In this document: positions 1 to 11,481 of the stretch, in pieces
How positions within the stretch are numbered: position 1 is the stretch's first letter
Layout of the letters: every line of letters begins with the position of its first letter
Source of the DNA: Ulva prolifera
Lineage: Eukaryota > Chlorophyta > Ulvophyceae > Ulvales > Ulvaceae
Length of the DNA: 64,000 nucleotides
Reading direction: 5' to 3'
Assembly: GCA_023078555.1 (NCBI GenBank)
Contig: JALAAN010000010.1
Location: 1 to 64,000 of the forward strand
Made by a program: the position numbers and the translations under genes
The notes under the pieces: model-generated
Seen by the model: only the letters and a program-made list of their open reading frames with translations
The model's database searches: none
What the model was told of the DNA's origin: nothing

Positions 1-209
1 AGTGATAAGTCAGGGCAAGGGCTCCTATCAATGTTGAAATGGCAGCGCGCTCTCCCGCCACTCATGCAGAAATCTCGCCCTCACAAAAACAGGTTCCCAA
101 CCTCACGTTAAGGGCTGAATCTTTGCACATGATGCTATCTATGTCAAATTAATGTGATGTGAGGGTTTGGAGGCAATCAAGTGATAACTCAGGGCTAGGG
201 CTGCTTTAA

Positions 210-3200
210 ATGTTGAAATGGCAGCGTGCTCCCATGCCACTCATGCAGAAATCTCGCACCTCACAAAAACAGGTTCCCAACCTCACCTTAGGGGCTGAAT
301 CTTTGCACATGATGCTCTCTATGTCAAAGGAATGTGGTGTAGAAGTTTGGAGGCAATCAAGTGATAAGTCAGGGCTAGGGCTGCTATCAATGATGAAATG
401 GCAGCGCGCTCTCCCGCCACTCATGCAGAAATCCCGCGCCTCACAAAAACAGGTTCCCAACCTCACGTTAGGGGCTGAATCTTTGCACATGATGCTCTCT
501 TTGTCAAAGGAATGTGGTCTAGAAATTTGGAGGCAATCAAGTGATAAGTCAGGGCTAGGGCTGCTATCAATGTTGAAATGGCAGCGTGCTCCCATGCCAC
601 TCATGCAAAAATCTCGCGCCTCACAAAAACATGTTCCCAACCTCATTTTGAGGCTGAATCTTTGCACATGATGCTCTCTATGTCACAGGAATGTGGTCTA
701 GAAGTTTGGAGGCAATCAAGTGACAAGTCAGGGCAAGGGCTGCTATCAATGTTGAAATGGCAGCGCGCTCTCCCGCCACACATGCAGGAATCCCGCGCCT
801 CACAAAAACATGTTCCCAACCTCACGTTAGGGGCTGAATCTTTGCACATGATGCTCTCTATGTCAAAGGAATGTGGTCTAGAAGTTTGGAGGCAATCAAG
901 TGATAAGTCAGGGCTAGGGCTGCCATCAATGTTGAAATGGCAGCGTGCTCCCATGCCACTCATGCAGAAATCCCGCGCCTCACAAAAACATGTTCACAAC
1001 ATCACGTTAGGGGCTGAATCTTTGCACATGATGCTCTCTATGTCAAAGGAATGTGGTCTAGAAGTTTGGAGGCAATCAAGTGATAAGTCAGGGCTAGGGC
1101 TGCTATCAATGTTGAAATGGCAGCGTGCTCCCATGCCCCTCATGCAGAAATCTCGCCCTCACAAAAACAGGTTCCCAACCTCACGTTCGGGGCTGAATCT
1201 TTGCACATGATGCTCTCTATGTCAAAGGAATGTGGTGTAGAAATTTGGAGGCAATCAAGTGATAAGTCAGGGCTAGGGCTGCTATCAATGTTGAAATGGC
1301 AGCGTGCTCCCATGCCCCTCATGCAGAAATCCCGCGCCTCACAAAAACATGTTCCCAACCTCACGTTAGGGGCTGAATCTTTGCACATGATGCTCTCTAT
1401 GTCAAAGGAATGTGGTGTAGAAGTTTGGAGGCCATCAAGTGACAAGTCAGGGCAAGGGCTGCTATCAATGTTGAAATGGCAGCGCGCTCTCCCGCCACTC
1501 ATGCAGAAATCCCGCGCTTCACAAAAACAGGTTCCCAACCTCACGTTAGGGGCTGAATCTTTGCACATGATACTCTCTATGTCACAGGAATGTGGTCTAG
1601 AAGTTTGGAGGCAATCAAGTGATAAGTCGGGGCTAGGGCTGCTATCAATGTTGAAAAGGCAGCGCGCTCTCCCGCCCCTCATGCAGAAATCCCGCGCCTC
1701 ACAAAAACAGGTTCCCAACCTCACGTTAGGGGCTGAATCTTTGCACATGATACTCTCTATGTCACAGGAATGTGGTCTAGAAGTTTGGAGGCAATCAAGT
1801 GATAAGTCAGGGCAAGGGCTCCTATCAATGTTGAAATGGCAGCGCGCTCTCCCGCCACTCATGCAGAAATCTCGCCCTCACAAAAACAGGTTCCCAACCT
1901 CACGTTAGGGGCTGAATCTTTGCACATGATGCTCTCTATGTCAAAGGAATGTGGTCTAGAAGTTTGGAGGCAATCAAGTGACAAGTCAGGGCAAGGGTTG
2001 CTATCAATGTTGAAATGGCAGCGCGCTCTCCCGCCCCTCATGCAGAAATCTCGCCCTCACAAAAACAGGTTCCCAACCTCACGTTCGGGGCTGAATCTTT
2101 GCACATGATGCTCTCTATGTCAAAGGAATGTGGTGTAGAAGTTTGGAGGCAATCAAGTGATAAGTCAGGGCAAGGGTTGCTATCAATGTTGAAAAGGCAG
2201 CGCGCTCTCCCGCCCCTCATGCAGAAATCCCGCGCCTCACAAAAACAGGTTCCCAACCTCACGTTTGGGGCTGAATCTTTGCACATGATACTCTCTATGT
2301 CAAAGGAATGTCATGTAGAAGTTTGGAGGCAATCAAGTGATAAGTCAGGGCTAGGGCTGCTATCAATGTTGAAATGGCAGCACGCTCTCCCGCCACTCAT
2401 GCAGAAATCTCGCCCTCGCAAAAACAGGTTCCCAACCTCACTTTAGGGGCTGAATCTTTGCACATGATGCTATCTATGTCAAATTAATGTGATGTGATGG
2501 TTTGGAGGCAATCAAGTGATAACTCAGGGCAAGGGTTGCTATCAATGTTGAAATGGCAGCGTGCTCCCATGCCACTCATGCAGAATTCTCGCACCTCACC
2601 AAAACAGGTTCCCAACCTCACCTTAGGGGCTGAATCTTTGCACATGATGCTCTCTATGTCAAAGGAATGTGGTGTAGAAGTTTGGAGGCAATCAAGTGAT
2701 AAGTCAGGGCTAGGGCTGCTATCAATGTTGAAATGGCAGCACGCTCTCCCGCCACTCATGCAGAAATCTCGCCCTCGCAAAAACAGGTTCCCAACCTCAC
2801 GTTAGGGGCTGAATCTTTGCACATGATGCTATCTATGTCAAATTAATGTGATGTGAGGGTTTGGAGGCAATCAAGTGATAACTCAGGGCTAGGGCTGCTT
2901 TAAATGTTGAAATGGCAGCGTGCTCCCAAGCCACTCATGCAGAAATCTCGCACCTCACAAAAACAGGTTCCCATCCTCACCTTAGGGGCTGAATCTTTGC
3001 ACATGATGCTCTCTATGTCAAAGGAATGTGGTGTAGAAGTTTGGAGGCAATCAAGTGATAAGTCAGGGCTAGGGCTGCTATCAATGTTGAAATGGCAGCA
3101 CGCTCTCCCGCCACTCATGCAGAAATCTCGCCCTCGCAAAAACAGGTTCCCAACCTCACGTTAGGGGCTGAATCTTTGCACATGATGCTATCTATGTCAA

Positions 3201-4700
3201 ATTAATGTGATGTGAGGGTTTGGAGGCAATCAAGTGATAAGTCAGGGCTAGGGCTGCTATCAATGTTGAAAAGGCAGCGCGCTCTCCCGCCCCTCATGCA
3301 GAAATCCCGCGCCTCACAAAAACAGGTTCCCAACCTCACGTTTGGGGCTGAATCTTTGCACATGATACTCTCTATGTCAAAGGAATGTGATGTAGAAGTT
3401 TGGAGGCAATCAAGTGATAAGTCAGGGCAAGGGCTGCTATCAATGTTGAAATGGCAGCGTGCTCCCATGCCACTCATGCAGAAATCCCGCGCCTCACAAA
3501 AACAGGTTCCCAACCTCACGTTAGGGGCTGAATCTTTGCACATGATGCTCTCTATGTCAAAGGAATGTGGTCTAGAAGTTTGGAGGCAATCAAGTGACAA
3601 GTCAGGGCAAGGGCTGCTATCAATGTTGAAATGGCAGCGCGCTCTCCCGCCACACATGCAGGAATCCCGCGCCTCACAAAAACATGTTCCCAACCTCACG
3701 TTAGGGGCTGAATCTTTGCACATGATGCTCTCTATGTCAAAGGAATGTGGTCTAGAAGTTTGGAGGCAATCAAGTGATATGTCAGGGCTAGGGCTGCTAT
3801 CAATGTTGAAATGGCAGCGTGCTCCCATGCCCCTCATGCAAAAATCTCGCGCCTCACAAAAACATGTTCCCAACCTCATTTTTGAGGCTGAATCTTTGCA
3901 CATGATGCTCTCTATGTCACAGGAATGTGGTCTAGAAGTTTGGAGGCAATCAAGTGATAAGTCAGGGCTAGGGCTGCTATCAATGTTGAAATGGCAGCGT
4001 GCTCCCATGCCCCTCATGCAGAAATCTCGCCCTCACAAAAACAGGTTCCCAACCTCACGTTCGGGGCTGAATCTTTGCACATGATGCTCTCTATGTCAAA
4101 GGAATGTGGTGTAGAAATTTGGAGGCAATCAAGTGATAAGTCAGGGCTAGGGCTGCTATCAATGTTGAAATGGCAGCGTGCTCCCATGCCCCTCATGCAG
4201 AAATCCCGCGCCTCACAAAAACATGTTCCCAACCTCACGTTAGGGGCTGAATCTTTGCACATGATGCTCTCTATGTCAAAGGAATGTGGTGTAGAAGTTT
4301 GGAGGCCATCAAGTGACAAGTCAGGGCAAGGGCTGCTATCAATGTTGAAATGGCAGCGCGCTCTCCCGCCACTCATGCAGAAATCCCGCGCTTCACAAAA
4401 ACAGGTTCCCAACCTCACGTTAGGGGCTGAATCTTTGCACATGATACTCTCTATGTCACAGGAATGTGGTCTAGAAGTTTGGAGGCAATCAAGTGATAAG
4501 TCAGGGCAAGGGCTCCTATCAATGTTGAAATGGCAGCGCGCTCTCCCGCCACTCATGCAGAAATCTCGCCCTCACAAAAACAGGTTCCCAACCTCACGTT
4601 AAGGGCTGAATCTTTGCACATGATGCTATCTATGTCAAATTAATGTGATGTGAGGGTTTGGAGGCAATCAAGTGATAACTCAGGGCTAGGGCTGCTTTAA
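210..4700 (+). repeat. 25-monomer higher-order repeat, complete copy
   Basis: Twenty-five typed monomers (m1-m25) run from one landmark m1 to the next at 4701. The length is 4,491 bp, that is 25 x 180 minus nine single-base deficits: eight 179-bp monomers, plus one base missing near 645 where later copies read CATTTTTGAGG. The first 17 monomers form a core that recurs at full length (about 3,054 bp) at 31409, 40032 and 44704. The last monomer carries GTTAAGGGC and then CAAATTAATGTGATGTGA, which marks the boundary before most m1 copies. Orientation is given relative to the reading used here; the satellite has no intrinsic strand. Confidence 0.85.
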
Positions 4701-7247
4701 ATGTTGAAATGGCAGCGTGCTCCCATGCCACTCATGCAGAAATCTCGCACCTCACAAAAACAGGTTCCCAACCTCACCTTAGGGGCTGAATCTTTGCACA
4801 TGATGCTCTCTATGTCAAAGGAATGTGGTGTAGAAGTTTGGAGGCAATCAAGTGATAAGTCAGGGCTAGGGCTGCTATCAATGATGAAATGGCAGCGCGC
4901 TCTCCCGCCACTCATGCAGAAATCCCGCGCCTCACAAAAACAGGTTCCCAACCTCACGTTAGGGGCTGAATCTTTGCACATGATGCTCTCTTTGTCAAAG
5001 GAATGTGGTCTAGAAATTTGGAGGCAATCAAGTGATAAGTCAGGGCTAGGGCTGCTATCAATGTTGAAATGGCAGCGTGCTCCCATGCCACTCATGCAAA
5101 AATCTCGCGCCTCACAAAAACATGTTCCCAACCTCATTTTTGAGGCTGAATCTTTGCACATGATGCTCTCTATGTCACAGGAATGTGGTCTAGAAGTTTG
5201 GAGGCAATCAAGTGACAAGTCAGGGCAAGGGCTGCTATCAATGTTGAAATGGCAGCGCGCTCTCCCGCCACACATGCAGGAATCCCGCGCCTCACAAAAA
5301 CATGTTCCCAACCTCACGTTAGGGGCTGAATCTTTGCACATGATGCTCTCTATGTCAAAGGAATGTGGTCTAGAAGTTTGGAGGCAATCAAGTGATAAGT
5401 CAGGGCTAGGGCTGCCATCAATGTTGAAATGGCAGCGTGCTCCCATGCCACTCATGCAGAAATCCCGCGCCTCACAAAAACATGTTCACAACATCACGTT
5501 AGGGGCTGAATCTTTGCACATGATGCTCTCTATGTCAAAGGAATGTGGTCTAGAAGTTTGGAGGCAATCAAGTGATAAGTCAGGGCTAGGGCTGCTATCA
5601 ATGTTGAAATGGCAGCGTGCTCCCATGCCCCTCATGCAGAAATCTCGCCCTCACAAAAACAGGTTCCCAACCTCACGTTCGGGGCTGAATCTTTGCACAT
5701 GATGCTCTCTATGTCAAAGGAATGTGGTGTAGAAATTTGGAGGCAATCAAGTGATAAGTCAGGGCTAGGGCTGCTATCAATGTTGAAATGGCAGCGTGCT
5801 CCCATGCCCCTCATGCAGCAATCCCGCGCCTCACAAAAACATGTTCCCAACCTCACGTTAGGGGCTGAATCTTTGCACATGATGCTCTCTATGTCAAAGG
5901 AATGTGGTGTAGAAGTTTGGAGGCCATCAAGTGACAAGTCAGGGCAAGGGCTGCTATCAATGTTGAAATGGCAGCGCGCTCTCCCGCCACTCATGCAGAA
6001 ATCCCGCGCTTCACAAAAACAGGTTCCCAACCTCACGTTAGGGGCTGAATCTTTGCACATGATACTCTCTATGTCACAGGAATGTGGTCTAGAAGTTTGG
6101 AGGCAATCAAGTGATAAGTCGGGGCTAGGGCTGCTATCAATGTTGAAAAGGCAGCGCGCTCTCCCGCCCCTCATGCAGAAATCCCGCGCCTCACAAAAAC
6201 AGGTTCCCAACCTCACGTTAGGGGCTGAATCTTTGCACATGATACTCTCTATGTCACAGGAATGTGGTCTAGAAGTTTGGAGGCAATCAAGTGATAAGTC
6301 AGGGCAAGGGCTCCTATCAATGTTGAAATGGCAGCGCGCTCTCCCGCCACTCATGCAGAAATCTCGCCCTCACAAAAACAGGTTCCCAACCTCACGTTAG
6401 GGGCTGAATCTTTGCACATGATGCTCTCTATGTCAAAGGAATGTGGTCTAGAAGTTTGGAGGCAATCAAGTGACAAGTCAGGGCAAGGGTTGCTATCAAT
6501 GTTGAAATGGCAGCGCGCTCTCCCGCCCCTCATGCAGAAATCTCGCCCTCACAAAAACAGGTTCCCAACCTCACGTTCGGGGCTGAATCTTTGCACATGA
6601 TACTCTCTATGTCAAAGGAATGTCATGTAGAAGTTTGGAGGCAATCAAGTGATAAGTCAGGGCTAGGGCTGCTATCAATGTTGAAATGGCAGCACGCTCT
6701 CCCGCCACTCATGCAGAAATCTCGCCCTCGCAAAAACAGGTTCCCAACCTCACTTTAGGGGCTGAATCTTTGCACATGATGCTATCTATGTCAAATTAAT
6801 GTGATGTGATGGTTTGGAGGCAATCAAGTGATAACTCAGGGCAAGGGTTGCTATCAATGTTGAAATGGCAGCGTGCTCCCATGCCACTCATGCAGAATTC
6901 TCGCACCTCACCAAAACAGGTTCCCAACCTCACCTTAGGGGCTGAATCTTTGCACATGATGCTCTCTATGTCAAAGGAATGTGGTGTAGAAGTTTGGAGG
7001 CAATCAAGTGATAAGTCAGGGCTAGGGCTGCTATCAATGTTGAAATGGCAGCACGCTCTCCCGCCACTCATGCAGAAATCTCGCCCTCGCAAAAACAGGT
7101 TCCCAACCTCACGTTAGGGGCTGAATCTTTGCACATGATGCTATCTATGTCAAATTAATGTGATGTGAGGGTTTGGAGGCAATCAAGTGATAACTCAGGG
7201 CTAGGGCTGCTTTAAATGTTGAAATGGCAGCGTGCTCCCAAGCCACT
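4701..7247 (+). repeat. Second higher-order copy, one monomer short, cut by the transposon
   Basis: The monomer order repeats m1-m16 of the preceding copy, except that types 11 and 12 are fused into one hybrid monomer at about 6499-6677, removing 180 bp. The copy is cut inside monomer 16, which is recognised by CCCAAGCC just before the insertion. The same monomer resumes at 16527 with its diagnostic CAGGTTCCCATCC. Continuity of monomer type across the gap shows that the inserted DNA replaced nothing. Confidence 0.85.
7245..7247. other. Target site duplication, left (ACT)
   Basis: The 3 bp ACT immediately precede the CACTAG terminus and recur immediately after the other end at 16527-16529. 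Uninterrupted monomers of the same type, for example near 2933-2945, read AGCCACTCATGCAG with a single ACT. A 3-bp duplication is the hallmark of CACTA (En/Spm) transposition. Confidence 0.93.
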
Positions 7248-7267
7248 CACTAGCACGATTGAACACT
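7248..7267 (+). repeat. Left terminal inverted repeat
   Basis: The first 20 bp read CACTAGCACGATTGAACACT. They match the reverse complement of 16507-16526 at 19 of 20 positions (T/C at position 12). Beyond position 20 the two ends resemble each other only weakly. The CACTA start fixes the superfamily. Confidence 0.93.
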
Positions 7268-7311
7268 CATTAAACAGGGGGTTACACAGTCTCTACACAG
7301 TCCTCATCAGG

Positions 7312-7560
7312 TCACTAGGAGCTCGCGTACGACCGTATAATGAGTTGTTGATGAAGCCTGGAGGACCTAGTAGTGATGGATTGGGGACCTCGTAAGAGCA
7401 CGGATGACACATCCTTAGCATATGATGTTGCAGGGAGTCCCCTGCCGGTCCTTGCAGACTCCGCACCTGGTCATCACCTGGTCATCTTCGCCAGTGATTG
7501 GCTAAGGACCGCCTAGAGGTTGCGAGAAAGCAGGTTTGGGCATTGAGGGGCTCCTAGTGA
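7312..7560. repeat. Subterminal inverted motifs of the left end
   Basis: TCACTAGGAGC (7312-7322) is repeated inverted as GCTCCTAGTGA (7550-7560). The core CTAGTGA also occurs near the right end at 16348-16354 and spans the right terminus at 16521-16527. CACTA elements carry short subterminal repeats in both orientations that bind the element-encoded TnpA-like protein. I infer that role here from position and repetition only. Confidence 0.55.
7464..7485 (+). repeat. Perfect 11-bp tandem duplication
   Basis: CACCTGGTCAT occurs twice in direct succession within the subterminal region. It may be part of the subterminal binding-site cluster or simple slippage. Confidence 0.6.
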
Positions 7561-9098
7561 CTACCTAGGGCCTCGCTGAGGATCAGCTATGGAGCAAACG
7601 TGAACTCGTGTGGTCCATGGTGATCCAGATTGATCATGCAATGACCTCCTAGGCAGTCTATGTGGACGGGGTGGCACCATGCCGGTGTGGCACGAGGCCG
7701 CAATAAGTAGATGCAATTCCATTGTGTGGATGCATAGAACATTGTGTCTCAAACACACCACTCATGCCGACATCGCTGTGTATCACAGGTAGAAAAGTCA
7801 GAACTGGATGGGAACATGTATCAAGGACATGAAGCACAATATACAGTCAATTCCATCTCTACGCACGGATTATGTGGCCATATGTTACATCGAGCGCCAA
7901 GGACCCCTAAAAGTAAAGTCTCCCGGCTTGAAGACGCATACTGGAGCCTCTTAAAACATACAAAAATGCACAAGTATTGGCGCCTGACTTGCATCCTAAA
8001 GGAGCCCGCAGTTAAACTGCAATTTCCCGGTCCACCCCACTGCAGTCTCATCTCACATCCATAGGACCATTCTGTAATGTGACTGAAATACTTCACTTGC
8101 TTGTCTCTGGCTCCACAGCCTCTCTTCAGCGCAGACATCAAATATAGTCAAAGCCTGCATAAGAATCATGTTCACATAACTAGACAGCTCGCCACAACAA
8201 CAGGCTCTGCACAATTTCGCATGCAATACAATTCACTAGACAGTGGCCAAGTGGGATTCTTAACATCACACGAAACATACCGCATAATGTCAGATCTGAG
8301 ATGGCTCTTTAAAAAATATAACCATTGTTGTGTGACGTGTGCAGTCCCAGGCGCTTCTTCACATTCCTAATTCATCTGCATGCCAAAAATTCTGTTACGA
8401 ATCTGGTATGGGCATGCAAAGGACTGACTTTGGGCACTCTTGGCATGTGAAACACCACACACTTTCAGGTTGAGAATGACACTTCAAGAGGTTTTCCAAG
8501 AATACAGGTGGCGAGGGCGGGCAGCATCAACACCACACCAGCAATCAGGCCAAGAACACTCTGAGATGTAATTATGCTAGTGCAAAGGCAACGCATGCCA
8601 TGAACTCACAATGCACCACATCTGCATGTGCAGGCCCAAAGACAATGTGTTGACATCAGAAACATGCACCTAGATAGCATGATTCGCATTTTGCAATGCA
8701 TCGAAGTGCATGTGTAGCATGTGCAAATCAAGATCAGTATGAGAGCTTTGCATACCGCAGCGGGAATGATCATATTTTAGCCTTAGAGGCAGACTCTGTA
8801 CAGCTTTGAATAGATCTACACTTGGCACGGCATTTTGTAATTCCTTGACATTGTCTGATATGCCTGCATGGTCATAAAGTCTGTGAGATGAGGCAGTGGA
8901 GAAATATATAGCAGCCTGGTACTACAGAAATGTTAACTTGCTTCAGAAAGGCATACATGCAAGGGCAACATGACTGACAATGACTGCATATTTCAATGGA
9001 TCACACTGATCAAGCTCGCATGGTGTGGGGCAGGTTAAAATACAGTCACTGCCGGTGCTAAGCAGCCAACTGGTGTCAAGTGGAGACGTCGGGGGAAC
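7561..9098. other. Transposon interior, left: nothing recognised
   Basis: Single-copy sequence of moderate GC. Open frames on both strands are about 106 codons or shorter, overlap one another and show no domain or motif I recognise. I see no tRNA, rRNA or LTR-like structure. I treat the stretch as non-coding filler or fully decayed transposon sequence. Confidence 0.5.
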
Positions 9099-9158
9099 TG
9101 ATGTGACCACAAGTGCATTAGGATGGTATACCATCCTGATGCACTTGTGGACACATCA
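9099..9158. repeat. 60-bp near-perfect palindrome
   Basis: The two 30-bp arms meet at the self-complementary centre GGATGGTATACCATCC (9121-9136). By direct pairing, 28 of 30 positions match. The exceptions are A9106/A9151 and T9119/G9138, the latter a G-T wobble. There is no spacer, so it could extrude as a cruciform or fold as a long hairpin in RNA. A shorter relative with the same core lies at 15916-15939. The role is unknown: a MITE-like relic, a protein-binding dyad or a replication-generated hairpin are all possible. Confidence 0.85.
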
Positions 9159-9168
9159 TTGTCAGCGC

Positions 9169-9861
9169 GCGCTACGTGGGAACCCCCCCGGAATCATGGG
9201 GTGGCCGTAACATTGCCTGATCACGCGTCGTGACGGCCTATCGACGCCCGAATGCGTCATTACTGACCAAAACGCGGAGGTGTATGATGACAGGTGTCCG
9301 CGTGACGGCCCGGCGTGTGAGGGGCACGCGTGCCTTTAATGGTGGGGCGGACACGGTGCACGCCATGTATCGAGCCCCAACGCGCCCACAGGCTGCGGCA
9401 AACACGTTTGTTTTTGTTCAAAATGTATTCGTGCATCGCTCGCGTTGTCCTGCCAAGTCACGCGGCCCGGATGGACGATCATCGCAACATTGCGTCATCC
9501 GAATGCAGTAGCAATGCAGCAAGTGCAAGTCCGTCGCCCCGGTTGCGCATCGGCCAACCTGAGGCCTGCATACTGCAATTTAGTGTATGCAGAGGTCTCC
9601 TGGGGTCGATACGTTTGCGATCGCAGGCGTCACGACATGTGCCATGCCCGATTGCTGCTAATCGGTGGTCTGTTCAGCTTCATAAGCTCACCTACCGCCC
9701 ACATTTCGCGAAACTGTCTTCATACACCCCTGAAGAACGTGATTATTGGGATATTTGATAGAAAAAACGAGAGAATTTAGCACCAGCGTGACGGTGATCT
9801 GGCCAGCCCAGAAATCGCGCTTTTCGGGGGGGGGGGGGGGGGGGGGGTTCCCACGTAGCGC
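9169..9861. repeat. 693-bp segment bracketed by a 21-bp perfect inverted repeat
   Basis: The left arm (9169-9189) starts GCGCTACGTGGGAAC and ends in seven C. The right arm (9841-9861) is its exact reverse complement, with its seven G forming the end of a longer G run. The enclosed DNA looks more GC-rich by eye than the sequence around it, and contains a +-strand frame (9230-9511) with no recognised domain. The arrangement resembles a small nested DNA element. However, no clear target duplication flanks it, so the boundary is uncertain. The alternative is a chance inverted duplication. Confidence 0.6.
9826..9847 (+). repeat. Run of 22 consecutive G
   Basis: An uninterrupted G22 tract lies against the right arm of the 21-bp inverted repeat, whose left counterpart has only seven C. 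Expansion by slippage after the inverted repeat formed is the simplest reading. Such tracts can form G-quadruplexes and are often mis-sized in sequencing, so the exact length is uncertain. Confidence 0.9.
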
Positions 9862-11481
9862 AGCTGCTGCTGCAGCGTGCAGGTCACATCGGAATGAACA
9901 AGGGCGTCATCACAATATGCATGCATTTGCGCGCACATATCCACATGGCCTTCGTCGTCAACTACCTCGGATATCATGTAACAACGTCAAGAACTTTGAA
10001 GAATCTTAAGCGAAACGCTGCAGCAGATGCAAACTCGTCTACAGCAGTACCATTACCTGGGTGGACAGAGAAACAATGTCATACGCCGACGCAGGGTGCG
10101 GTAAAGCAGCTCCGAATTCACCTCACCGTTGTTCCAGCTCTTATCGAACAGCGGGTATGAGCGCAAGCACGTACCAACATGTCACTTCGTAAACGTCCAT
10201 GACTCGTTGACTGTGCATCTTATGTGACGAGTAGTGGCGATTCAATGGAGCACCTGCGTCAATGCGCATTCTGTCAATCGTCTCGTTGGACCGCATAGAC
10301 CGGAGGCGTTCGGTTGTCAGCACACGACCGTCAACACCAGGCGTTGTTGGACATAAAGTCTGCCACACATTACTGATATTCATGTAGTACCATCAGGAAA
10401 AAAAACAAACAGACTCTCCCGTGCACGGCAAGGCAGCGCCGCACGATCGCAGGCCTCACAGAAGGCAAGCAAAGCACCATTGTGAATTAAGTTAAAACGC
10501 AAAACAAGATAAAGACGCACCGTGTATACATGTTATGCTGGCCTTCTTAGGCATCCTTGCGCAGAGCTGATCGAGCTGTGCAGGTCGCGATGGTCAACAA
10601 CGCTTGAAACAAAGCGACAGACAACGGCAAGCCCCATGTTGGATACAGATCAAATTAATAACTACAATTGCATCTATCAAGTCAAAACTAATGGCGCTGC
10701 AATCCAGGTGCGCCTGTAATGGGCATGGGACCAGCAGCCGCCAAGTATGGCTCCGGCTCAGGTGTTACGAGCCAATACATGGACTAACGTTATGAAATGA
10801 TACATGCCAAATGGAATCCCGGCTAAGAATGCGCGCATGTTGATTGTGCAAGCTGCAGAAGCAGTGATCTCGCGCCGGTTGCAAAGCCCCTGTAGCCACC
10901 GACGACGTGTGGCATGCAGAGCTCTGCAGCGTCCCTTGTACGAACACCTCCACATTCTCCGGCTGAGCACGTCTCAGCTGAAAAGGAATCAGGGATACCT
11001 GTTGACGTGGGCAACGCCACATATGTTGACTGGAAAGGGTACCCTGACGTCAGCTAATAAAAACATGCATGGCCAACAGCAGCTATGCTCAGGCTCGACC
11101 GTGCACGCCATGGTGTGATCACCTCGAAGATTGATTCACTGGACTGCGGCCAGTGCTAATGAGCATGTGTTGTGCAAGTGAGGGTTGTACACCATGCAAA
11201 CGCTTGGCAAGCTGCACTGCGTCACAACAACAAATTTCAAGGCATGGCCGAGCCGGCGCAACGCCGCACATGCTGTGGGTGGGTGCTCCCACCTACCAGT
11301 ACCTACGGCGTGATATCCTGAACAAACCCGCACGTGCGCAGCTGGACTACCACTGCACAAGACGCCGCTGACAAGACAAAGATCACCTCGAGGTGAGGCT
11401 CATATACACCAGCAGGGCCATGTATCTCACAATCGATGTAAATCCGAACAGTGCTCACCATTCCAGGCTGCAAATGCAAGG
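9862..11481. other. Transposon interior, middle: nothing recognised
   Basis: Short overlapping frames occur on both strands (about 104 codons or fewer), without a recognisable domain. The one internal similarity I noticed is GCAACGCCACATATGTTG (near 11010-11030) resembling GCAACGCCGCACATGCTG (near 11260). No RNA gene is evident. Decayed transposon interior is the default reading. Confidence 0.45.

Larger units (their letters stand above)
1..7247. repeat. 180-bp satellite array, left arm
   Basis: About 40 head-to-tail monomers. Recognisable segments recur every 180 bp, for example GAGGCAATCAAGTGA, CTCACAAAAACA and GAATCTTTGCACATGAT. A second class is 179 bp long because TCTCGCGCCTCAC is shortened to TCTCGCCCTCAC. 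Neighbouring monomers differ at recurrent two-state positions such as GGTCTAG/GGTGTAG, GGGCTAGGG/GGGCAAGGG, TGGCAG/AGGCAG and GTGCTCCCATGCC/GCGCTCTCCCGCC, so they can be typed. The size matches the nucleosome-scale satellites typical of plant and many animal centromeres. The centromere role is inference. I saw no CENP-B-box-like motif and no telomere repeat. The array runs off the left edge of the window. Confidence 0.97.

Noticed and set aside
1-7247. CENP-B-box-like motif in the 180-bp monomer
   Set aside because: Looked for TTCG....A..CGGG-type spacing. The GTTCGGGGC variant in some monomers does not fit it.
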